From assembly GCA_964036195.1 (NCBI GenBank), contig OZ038460.1:313504-377503 (forward strand): a stretch of DNA of 64,000 nt, given 5' to 3'. This document shows positions 32,401 through 44,400 of the stretch, in pieces. Made by a program: the position numbers and the translations under genes. Source of the DNA: Sphaerolaimus hirsutus. Taxonomy: Eukaryota; Nematoda; Chromadorea; Monhysterida; Sphaerolaimidae. The notes below the pieces were generated by a model. The model was not told the origin of the DNA. It made no database searches and saw nothing but the letters and a program-made list of their open reading frames with translations. Each line of letters opens with the position of its first letter. Within the stretch, counting starts at the first letter, position 1.

Positions 32401-35400
32401 GACGGATTCACTCGTAGACTGGTCTGCCACTCGTAGAGATTTTGTTGGCAGATGTCCAGGGGGTAGTCCCAGTCGAGCCACCAGGATATTTGGCACTGTG
32501 CCCAGTGGAGTGAACTTTTGTCCGGGATGGGAGACTGGAAATTGGGAGGGGGGTTTTTGTAGATTGAGGGGGGTTATTGTTGATTGAGGGGTTGGAAGTC
32601 GTTCGTTGGCTTCTCAGCAAATTTTGAATTGGGATCGGAACCAGTTGACATTTGATGTCGATGTCAACTAGTGTGTGTGGGGACAATCGGGGAGAGAAGT
32701 AAGAGTTCGCATTAACACCACTGGCATCTTTCTAGGTGCCAGATTTTGGGAGCACTAAAATATAAATGAACGGGCGTTCGATACGCTTCTTATCATATTA
32801 ATCGCGGACGTCACATTGGAACATTTATAAAAGTAAGAGTAAGTTTAGTTTTCCTACCCCTATGCCGATGTAAATAAATACCATTGCCTGAATTGATAAA
32901 TTGGTATTCCATATGAAAGAGCCCGCTTGACCTCATTTGAAAATCGTAAATATCGATATTTTATATTCGATAGAAAAAGGTGCTCTATTTCGATAGTCGG
33001 TCCGGTATGCAGCCCAAACCAATTTTGGATTAAAGTGTGAACTTTGAACGCAAGTTCTATATAGCTACAAGTTTCAAATCACATTATCTTTCTGGTGTGG
33101 ACACAAGTTTAAATCCAAAACAGCCAGTAACCCTTGAAAAAAACCCAAAACGCAAAACCAACAATTTTCAGGTTCTTGGCTCGCCGCCAAAGTGTATCCG
33201 TATACGACGAGGCAACTTCACGCCCTAACTTTTCCGCCAGCGAACTGTGTTTGAGAGCCCAGCTGAGACGCCACAGGTCCTGCCAGATAACGGTTGGCAG
33301 TGCTGCGATGATAAAAAATTTGAGTAGGTAAGGACCTTGAATTACACCCCTCCCTTGCGGGAAACTACTAGGTAGGAATCTGTTTATGCCATTTGTCAAT
33401 TTCAAAGTTTGAATAGAGCGACGGAAAAAGTGGCAAATCCCACTAACAACTTTGAGTAAAGTTGTAAATTTCGTAAGTCAAGTGACAAGTAAATTTTCAA
33501 AGTGGAATACTTGTCAATCTCAATCTCGATGCCGGAAATTCAAACAAAAAATTCCGAATCTGAAAAATCAATCCCCTTTGAACCCTAATCAGAACTCATT
33601 CAACTGGAAAAATAATTTATAACCCACTGTCAATATCATTTTCCAACGACAGGCCAAAATTCTTCTGATAATCAGAGCTGTCAGCTTTCCAATCACATTC
33701 TTCCATATCATTGTTAGTTTTTTCCGTTTTGATATTTGCGCGGATTTTCGCGAGCAAGTCATTTGCATAGGCGTGAACGGAATCGGGAATATATACGCCA
33801 GTTTGCGAGTCGTCCAGAAAATCGTGCACAGCTGTTTCGATCTGCGTAAATGGCGATGTAAATGTATACTATTACGTAGAATGGTTGACACCGGGTGGAT
33901 ATTTTTGTAAGAAATCACTGCTTTTAATGCTATCCCATGACTCCACAGTCATAATATGACCACAATAGACATAACAATACATTGTATGACTTAGGGTTGG
34001 AAAAAAATCAATTGTTTTTAAACGCCTTGATTTAAAAAAAAATCAATTAAAAAAAAATTGATTTTTTAAAATTAAAATCAGATTTTTTTAAAAATCGCCC
34101 AAATTGGGGGTATAGAGAAAAAATATGTCTATGTTAAGTGTCAGACAATGTATTGTTATGTCTATTGTGGTTATATTATGACTGTGGAGTCATGGGATAG
34201 TATTATAAACAGTGATTTCATTCAAAAATATCCATTTTATGTCGACTCGTTACGTTTATCGCCTTTTGTCAAACGTTCGTGACTTCAAGTGAAGTTCAGC
34301 ATAGAACAGTGCTTAAATAAGGCTATAAGAGAAGGCTAATACATTGACAGTGATGCTACACACTGTAGAAGTATGTGGGAGCACATTGGCTGGATATTAT
34401 ATACTACACTAGCATATCACAGCTTATTATTACACTGTAGCATGAATAAATGCAATGTTCTACACTAAAAATGCCCCAAAACCCATGAAAACACCACCAA
34501 TGGTAATGTGTATTAGAAATAGGGTTCAAACGGGACCAGTTTTTCGGACCGGGACCGGGACCGGGACCAGAAATTTTCTAATGTCGGGACCGGGACCGGG
34601 ACCGGGACTGGGGGGTCGGACCGGGACCGGGACCGGGACTGGCTTTTTTCAATTGTCGGGACCGGGACCGGGACCGGGACTGGGGGGTCCGGACCGATAC
34701 TGGGATTTTCCGAACCAGGTACCGGCACCGCGGTATTGTTTGAACCTTATTGGTATGTAATATCCAGCCAATGTTGTTCCACACACCTCCACTGTGTGAA
34801 GGACCACTCTCAATGTATTAGCCTTTTCTTATAACATTATTCAAGCAGTATTCCATTACCGTCTTCACTTGAAGTTGTGAATATATGATGAAACGCAATT
34901 TACGCAGGATTTTTTTAGGAGGGGGGGCGGCGCCAGTTGTAGGTGCCAACGCCATGCCAGTATTGGCGCTGGCGTTGGCGCCAACGTCTACAATATAGGT
35001 ATCTTTATATACCTATATTTCCTACTATGTAGAATCATGTTGGGGACCTTTCTAACGCTGTCACATTATGGAAAAATACATAGTAATCATTGGCTGGGTA
35101 TTTGCGCGCTTGCGCGCAAAAAATTTTTAGATGTTCCTACAAAATCGCTTTAGAAAAGTGCCATTTCTGGCAAATGTTCTTGATAAATATGTTTTTTCCA
35201 TCCCTTGTCGGGACCGCTATAAAATTACGGGACCAGGACCGGGACCGGGACTGGGTGGTCGGGACCGGGACCGGGACCGGGACTGGCTTTTGTTAATTGT
35301 CGGGACCGGGACCGGGACCGGGACTGGGGTGTCGGGACCGGGACCGGGACCGGGACCGCCCCAGTCCCGACTTTTTGCCGAACCATGTACCGGGACCGCG

Positions 35401-38400
35401 GTCCCGTTTGAACCCTAATTAGAAATTGCACACTTGCGCGCAAAAAGTTGCAAAATACCTAGTGCAAGTCTACCAGAAATTTTTCATTTTGATTTTTTTA
35501 AATAATATCAGTTTCCACCCTTGATTTAAAATAAAAAAAATCAGTTAAAAAATTCAAGTGCCAACCCGAACTTAACATACACATTTTCTCTCTATACCCC
35601 CAATTTGGGCGATTTTAAAAAAATCTTATTTTCATAAAAAAAATTGATTAAAAAAAATTGATTAAAAAGTATCAATGCGATTAAAAAAATTGATTTTTTT
35701 CCAACCCTATAGTTGACAGTGTCAACTAGTTTGCGTAGAACCATATACACGCCAAAATACAACGTTGGGTTAATCTCAAAGTAACCTTTGTAGTCCACTT
35801 TTCCGCCCCAGTCGAGACCAACTGCTGCGTTTCAGACAAAAAGTTTGTCACAGCCGTTCTCATCTGAAATTAATTGACAAGAACTTTGTTGCAGTTGACT
35901 AACGTTTTCTAAACCTTTTATAAAAATGGAATAGTTAATAGAAACATGGTCTATCCCTGCAAAGGGTCACACAAGTTCATACGGTAGGCTTGGAGCGATA
36001 TCTAGTCATTCTCAATGTTTTGGTGTTTTCTATATCATTATGTAAAAAATAATCTACATAAACCGTTTGGATTCACACGTTGTCCCAACGTAAACGTACA
36101 AACATAAATAATAAAAAAACGTAAAAACACAAACAAACAGATCACCTGTCCAGAATCATCCTTAGCCATCAACCAAAGTCTATTCGCCTCCCCGCCAAAT
36201 TTGTCCTTCAGCAAATCGTGCCCCTTTTGCAAAGTTTGGCCCAAATGTCCGCGGACTTCTTCGATGGGTGCATTAAGTTGGGCCAAATCCACGGAGCGGG
36301 CGAAAAGTGACACATTTTGAACAAAGTTGTCGATAAATGAGCCAATAGTGGGGGTCTGGGTGGGTTTGGATTTACTTTCACTTTCCGGGATTGAGTCGTT
36401 TCGACAGGTGGGCGGCACTGGGCAGGTCTGAAATGGGACAAATCTCAAATTAACAAGTGGACAAGTGACTGGCCAAGTTGTCAAGTCAAGTTGTGGAAGT
36501 GACAAAGCAGATAATTGGCAAGTAATTCGGAACTGAAAATACCGTGAAATATGATTTACTCGTTACTCGACGTACTGATTATCAGCTATAAGTTTGCTTA
36601 TCACCTGAAAACAAACCACTATAAATAACTTCACTCATCACTTTTGCCACCCTTTGTCACTTACCACTTGACGGATAAGTGCTAAGTGTCAAGTTTAAAA
36701 GTACCGTATATACTCAAATAATCCCCCCGCCTTAAATAATCCCCCCGCCTTAAATAATTCCCCGCTGTTAGAGCAGCGAGGAAAAAATAATCCTCCCCCC
36801 ACTCGAACCCCCCCCCCCCCCTAAGCCATATGGTAAACTTTTTGTGTCTAATTTGAACAAAAAAGGCACGTTATTTTGTACATAAAGCATATTTCATGAA
36901 ATCAGTTACTAGATACATGCTTGAAATTTTTGACGGAATATTATTTCTCCCCTTGAAAAATTCCCCCACTCGAATAATCCCCCCTCATAAAAGTCTGACG
37001 AAAAAATAATCCCCCGGGGGGATTATTCGAGTATATACGGTAATCGAATTGAGCACACGTCGCAAACAAGGCACGTACCATCTGATCCGACTGGCAAGAC
37101 TGCACATCGATGTGCAATTGATCTACCCGCCCCTGGGAAACATCCAAATGGTGCTGCAACTCTGCCAGACGCACTTGTTGAAGGAGCATCTGTGCAAAAA
37201 TAGAAAGCATTTAGGTATATTGATCTGAGCGCAGCCAGGCTTTACACGAGGGCTACCGTATGTTGACGAATAAAGTCACGTGGAAAATTAGGCACCACAT
37301 TGCAGGGGGGCAGCCCCCCCCCCCTAGGAGACCCATGATTCGTGGACAGTGAAAGCAAGTCCAAAGTTCCTATAAACCACTTTTAAGCACATTAGAGTTG
37401 ACCGGAATGTACCATTTCGGATCTGCGTCAACGGTACTTGACGGACTTCACTTCGGAAAACTTAAATGCGTTCCAAGCTTTTTTATCAGCCTCCAATATA
37501 CTGGCCGTGAACTGAATCGTACAAGCACTCCGACGTGGGTGGGTAACAATTAATCAAAACACCAGTGAATAAACGCACTTATATTTTTCTGCTCACAAAA
37601 TATAGCATACAGAAAATATGTGCCAGCATAAACTGAAAACTTTCTCCGGGAAGGAAAATCGTTTTTTTTAAACGACCTAGTTTTTTAATATAAAAAAACC
37701 GTTTTTTTTCTTCAAAAGCTCCCAGATATGGTTATGAGTCAACATACGCAGGTAAATCAAACAGGTGGCAGGGCTTTGTGATGTTATATATAGCCTTGCG
37801 ATGTTATGTAGAGCTAAAATAATCACTCCCTAAAAAGCATGTAATCACTCACATTTTCCCTCATTTCCTTCTGTCGCCTCACCACATCTCCCAAAGATTT
37901 CCTCATGCGAAAATTGACCAAACGTTCCCTTCTAATCAAATTCCACATTCCAGCGTCACGCGTCACAATCGGAGAAACTGGCAGAGTGCCAAAATTGTCG
38001 CCCGACTCCTGTTTCGAAGGGGGCCGTTCGTGCGCCAGACAAGTTTGAACATTTGCGTGACAAGCGGCATTGCGTGTGGAGAGTTCGGTTAATTGCGATT
38101 GGTAGTTGCGCTGAGTGATGGGAACGTTTTGTTGGAATGTGAATGCGGGGTTTGAGTGGCTTAGTAGCTGAGCGTGATTTTACACTTTATTGGGCTCCCA
38201 CGCACACTAGTTGACAGTCGTCCAGCTGTCAACTGAAAAATCTGTTCTAGATCGCTTTTTATTTACTTGGGCACAGTTTTTCAGTTCTTTCTCATCGACT
38301 TGTGACGGAGGTTAAAGATAAGGCGTTTCATTTAACTGTAAGTTTACAAAAACTGTACATTTAAAACGGCATTTGGGGACTTTCATTCCAAAAGTTAACA

Positions 38401-41400
38401 TATCCAGATTTTTCGATTTTTAAAAATCGCATTTTAAAGTTTGGCGCTGGCCCGGCAGCGCCATGTTTGGGCGACAAAGCTTGCCATGCACTTTTCAGAT
38501 ATCTCGGACATTTGTCTACAATTTTTATGTCCCTAAATTTTGTCGGCTGGTAAATATTTTGGGAGTTATGTCATATTTTGTAAACCACCCAAAATAAGGA
38601 GTAAATTTGAAAATTTGAACTTGAAATGTAAATAACTTCCTAACGGTGCATCGCAGGGCAAAACCAATTACACCACTGAGAAGCCCTTTTCGAGAGGTAC
38701 ACAAACCTAAATTTTCAGATCTATATTTATACCCGTACTCGATTTATAGAGCAAAATAAATTTGGAAATTCACGTATGCACATTTGGAAATGAAACTTTA
38801 TTTTGTATGGGAAATCCGGCCGGCTCTTCGCGAGCGATCCGGAGCACGCGTGCACTTTTGGAAATGAAACTATTTTTTGGATATGTGCACTTATGAAATG
38901 AAACTCCGGTGGTCCGACATGGATATGTGCACTTACGAAATGAAAGTTCTGTTTTTCATAGGGGATCTGAGATGGATATGTGCACTTTCGATATGAAAAT
39001 TGTGATTTTTCTGAAAAACGGTACCACTGTATCTCGGGAACGAAATTGACTATAACACTGATTTTGTTACCAAAATGGGCAGAATTATACGTGGATGTCG
39101 AATCCACAGCTAACTCGATTTTTCTGGATTTGGCGCTTGTGAACTTTTGGAACGGAAGTCCCCATTTGTCGTTCATGTAAGGAAATAGAAGTGCGCTTAG
39201 GGCGGTAGGGGTGGAAAAACAACGTTTTTTCAATGAACCCGTTTAAAAAACATCTTTAGATAAAAACGTTTTTTTTCTTCAAAATCTACAAGCGATCGAT
39301 CTTCAGTGAACATTATTCACAAAGACCCTCTCAACCAGGGGTCTCCTAGGGGGGGGGGGCTGCCCCCCCCAAATCCGCCAGCTATCTATCTATCCCGGAG
39401 GCCGCTCAGCTATCTATCTATCCCGAGGCAAAATTTTTGCCTACTACCCTCAAAGACCCCCCCCCAAATCGCTCAGCTATCTATCTGTCTGGAGTTGTTT
39501 TTGAGAAATTTTGCCCCAATTTTCGCTCAAAATCACAAATTTTTGCATCTTTTTATCGTTTTTCACCTTCAAAATCGTGCTCTCCGGCTATATGCATGGT
39601 TACTTGCCTGTTTTTAGCCATTTTAAACCCACTTTTGGCCACTTTTAACTGATTATTAGCGATTTTTTCCCCTTTCGGCATTCTATGCACTGAAAAAGCC
39701 TATATATTTTGCCCCTGCGAGCCCCCCCCCCCCAACTCAAAATTCAGCTATCTATCCCTCCGGAGGAGCGATTTGCTATCTATCCAGCCCCCGCGAGGGC
39801 CAAAATCTTGGAGCCCCCTGCTCTGAACCTACCTGAACCTGATTCATGTGATCGTAACAGGCGACAAGTCGGTCCTGCAGCGGCTTCAAGGCGCGTTCCA
39901 TTTGGGCGTCTTTGTGCCGCCGCAGCCACGAGTGAGTGGTGCCTGCAATTATTAGGGAACTGTGGAAGGATCTGTTTATATTTATGTGGTTTGTGTAGGA
40001 AATGTTTTGGAAACATTGAAGAGCAGAGTTAGGTGGGTTATGCTGTGGGAATTGAAATTTTTTGGAACTTTTTAGGCTTTTGATGTAAGTTAAAGGTGCT
40101 GGGAAAAGTGAATAGTATGCTCCTGGATAAAATTTGTTTTGTTAAAAACATATTTTTTTTTTTTCGACTAAAAGTACCGAAATAACCTACCCTCGAAATA
40201 CCCCCCTCAAAATGACCACTATGATTTAATATACCCCCTTGAAATACCCCGCTCAAAATTTCAACTATAATAATAAACCCCCAGGGGTTTTTTTTCGAGG
40301 AAATACGGTATGTAAAATGTACTTGAATACTTAGTATACTGTATCGAAATCCAAACCCCAACCCCCAGTCTCTACATAGCCGTGCATTGCTTTGGTCAAA
40401 TGGTCATCATGCCCTACGGATTTTCACGAGATATCCGACCGCGCTACTACAATTGGCTGAAACACGTGGGCAAACTTGGCGCCAACGCCATGACTGGGAG
40501 ATCCGAAACAGTTAGGAGGTATTATTTGGTCAATGCGATCAACACAATATTCCCAGGTGCGGTGGTTTTGTGAAGCTGATTGAAGGGGACTGTGTTGGAA
40601 TGGCGCCATTTGATGGCGCCAAAGGGTCGTGGCTAGTGATGGAAAAAGCGCCAAGCTTTTAGCGCCAAGCGCCAAAAGCGCCATGGCGCTTTTTTGGACC
40701 AGGGCGCCAGGCGCCAATAGCGCCAGAGCGTTTTAGCGCCAAGCGCCAAAAGCGCCATGGCGCTTTTCTGGACCACGGCGCCAAGCGCCAATGGCGCCAG
40801 GAGGCTATGGCGCCAAGCGCCAATGGCGCCAGCGCCAAAGCGATTTCGCGTGGTGTCGTAAATGTGTTCCTTACCGTTGCTTTGTGTGAGCTATATCACT
40901 TTCCAAAACATAGTCACATAATCCCGCAGTATGAGTGCTTTTTTGCTACCAAAAAGCTCCTACTAGGGATGGGAAAACGTCTTTTTAATGACTCCGTGTT
41001 TATAAAAAAAGCTGTGTTTTTAAAAACCGGTTTTTAAGGTCACCGGATATAGTTATAAGTTAACAATGCAGGTATGTCAGTCGAGTGGCGGTGCTTCGTG
41101 ATGTAATTTATAGCCATAGAATGGCTGCGGAACCATGGGTTAGCATTATAAAAGGAGAAAGGTATTTACCATGGAGCTTTCTGTCAGAAATATTAGTTTT
41201 TGTTCCGAGTCATTATGTCTGTCGAATGGGTGGCGAACTTGTCCGGGAAGGTGTTTATGGCCCCACACACACTAGTTGACATCGACACCCAATGTCAACT
41301 GGTTACGATCCCAATTTAAAGCTTGCGTTTGAACGTCGTTCATCGGCTCGTCAGCAACTTTTGAATCGGGATCGGAACCAGTTAACATTTGTTGTCGATG

Positions 41401-44400
41401 TCAACTAGCGTGTGTAGGGCCAATGATGGGATGGATTTGACATACTACACTAATATATCACAGCATATTTTTGGACAATAGCATGAGCAAATGGAAGCTT
41501 TTACACCAAAATTGCTTGAAAATGCACCTACTTAAAAATGCACCTACACCTGTAACATCACAGAGTAACACCACATGTGTGGTGATATACCTATGTGTTG
41601 TACGAAAGCGCGTTTTTCACTGTCTGGCGGTGGCGCTTTTTTGGCGCTTTTTTAAATGCTAGCGCCAAGCGCCAATAGCGCCAGAGCGTGTTAGCGCCAA
41701 GCGCCAAAAGCGCCATGGCGCTTTTGGGAGTAGCGGCGCCAAGCGCCAATGGCGCCACAGCAAAATGGCGCCAAGCGCCAAAAGCGCCATGGCGCTTTTT
41801 GCTTTGGCGCTAGCGCCAGGCGCCAGCGCCATGGCGCTTTTCCATCACTAGTCGTGGCGTCATGGCGCCATTGGCGCTTGGTGCCTTTTTTCTTATGCGT
41901 TATTGGCACGTGGCGTCCTGTTTCCGAATAATGGCGCTGCATACACTAGTTTACTGCTGGAAAACAAACAATTTAGTAAACTCATTTATCAGATTTGAAT
42001 GACACTTGAGTTTACCAGAATGAGCTGTTCGTCAACTACAGTTGACCGAGATTAAACGGGCCCACACAGATTAGTTGACATGAAAAATTAGTGTCAACTA
42101 CATTTTGGTTAATTATGTGATTTTAAGTATCCTAAATATGTGATAGAGCATAGTTAATTTTATATCGTGTCACTGAAGTTTCATTGTTTTATGTTAAGTG
42201 TGATGCTTCAAAAATTTTTTTGCGTTATTTAGTTGACATTTATTTCTGATGTCAACTAGTGTGTGTGTTGGCCCTTTGTTAACTTTATTAATTATTATTC
42301 ATATTTCAATTGTTAATGACACTTTTCATGCTATTAGAATGCTCGGAAATTCTGCTGCCAATTCCGCAAGTGGACAAGTGACAAGGAAGCTAGTATGTTA
42401 TATTTACGTTGTAAGTCAAGTGAGAAGTTAACTCACAAGTAACAAGCAAATTAGTATCAAAGTAATGCCACTTCTGAGTTCACTTGTCACTTGACTCACT
42501 AAGGTTTATTTAACCAGTTTTCTTGTCACTTGCCCACTTGAAGAATTGGTCCATGATTATGAATTTTGGATGATATCAAAAGCTTATCTACATTGCATTG
42601 GTAAGTCGATGGACATGGTCGGTTTAAATTCTGTTGGACACCACAACAACAGCAATAAAAACACACGCGCAAGCTTAACGCACAGTTATCATAACCGGCA
42701 TTGTTCTTCTCTGTTTCTGAAAATATTTACATTTTTACAAAATCGTAAAACGTTCGCAAAGTGCGAAGTATATCACCCTCGAAAATGGTGAGATGACATC
42801 GCGTCAGTAGATGGAACGACATTGCATATATTTAATAGACTTATGGCAACTCAGTCATGAATTCAACTTTACCAATCCACTTGACAAAAATGCCCGGGCA
42901 GGGGTCTCCTAGGAGGGGGGCTGGGGGGGGGGGGGCTGCCCCCCCAAATCCGCCAGCTATCTATCTATCCTGGAGGCCGCTCAGCTATCTATCTATCCCG
43001 AGGCAAATTTTTTGGCTACTACCCCCAAAGACCCCCCCCCAAATCGCTCAGCTATCTATCTATCTGGAGTGGTTTTTGAGAAATTTTCCCCCAATTTTTG
43101 CTCAAAATCACTAATTTTCGCACCTTTTTATAGTTTTTCACCTTCAAAATCGTGTTCTCCAGCTATATGCATGGTTATATGCCTGTTTTTAGCCATTTTT
43201 AACCTACTTTTAGCCACTTTTAACCAATTACTAACGATTTTTCCCCTTTCGGCCTTCTATGCACTGAAAAAGCCTATATACTTTGCCCCCGCGAGCCCCC
43301 CCAAGCCCCCTCCCCAGAAATTTTTTTCAGCTATCTATCCCTCGGGAGGAGCGATTTGCTATCTATCCAGCCCCCGCGAGGGCCAAAATCTTGGAGACCC
43401 CTGTGCCCGGTGTCCGTCCGCACCTGTGACATGCTATACAAAATGTCAATACAAAGGCAGCATTTGATTACTGAACTTCTGACATTTTGCAATACATTTT
43501 ACATTTTACAGGGGTAGATTGACAGCTGGAGTGTTCTGGGGGATAAACCTCCCCCGACTAAATGCCTGGGCCATATTTAAGTTCACGGTAGCAGAACAAT
43601 GTTCGAAAGCAATAACTATTTATCTGAAAAATAACAATTGCAGCACGCAAACTTCAACATGGTTCTTCAAACCGTCAACTCAAATCAGAATAGACATGGA
43701 AACCAGTTGACGCCCGGGCCTGGCGTCAACTAGTTCGCGTAGCACCTACAAACACACATCAAAGCTGACCGATAAAATGTCCGATGCCCAAGCCGAGAAC
43801 GGCGGCGGCGGCGACCAGCGCCAGCAAAGTGAGCAACCAGTTGAGGCGGTTGTTGAACTCGTGCGTGTAGTTGACGCGCTCCCGGTGGTGAGTGCTGCGA
43901 GTTTGTGAATTGAAATTGAGTTGACATAAAATGGAGGATAAATACGGCTGAAACAGAGATTTTTCAAAATCAAACAATTGATGCATTATGAGGTATCTCC
44001 AGTAGGTTGAGATCAGACTTTCAATTGTTCGAGCTTTTCCACCTTTCCTATAATTTATCCGAGAAAAAAAAACACTTCTTCCAATCATACCACGGCAAAA
44101 CCACTCAGCAAAACGTACCTAGCCACGAAATTAACAGGGAGGTCCTCATTAAAATCCTCCCTTTCAGCTGCATCCGAATCCGCAGCCGGCGCCCAAGAAC
44201 CATCCGTACTGGGCGCTTCGATTTGGCTGGCTGCCAGGTGGTTTGGTATTTACTATTATTATTAACGGCATCTAGGATCGCTTCCGCAAGTTTGAAATAC
44301 AAATCCAGAAAAAATTACCGCTTATCATGATCCCCAAAAGTGTTATATTCTTAAACGAACAAGGAAAAGCGAAAAAATGACTTGTTTGTGCATTTTATGC

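Noticed and set aside
33170-33318. Plus-strand exon candidate (RRQSVSVYDEATSRPNFSA) with good acceptor and GTAAGG donor
   Set aside because: The minus reading of the same interval fits the phase of the CCPG1-like gene on the upstream side. No plus-strand partner exons were found. It remains possible.
34455-35418. Arg/Gly/Thr/Pro repeat frames in the GGGACC arrays
   Set aside because: They are translations of transposon end words, equally open on both strands.
39709-40032. Plus-strand frame covering exon 7 of copy 2
   Set aside because: Antisense to a minus exon with matching phases and runs into a family C end.
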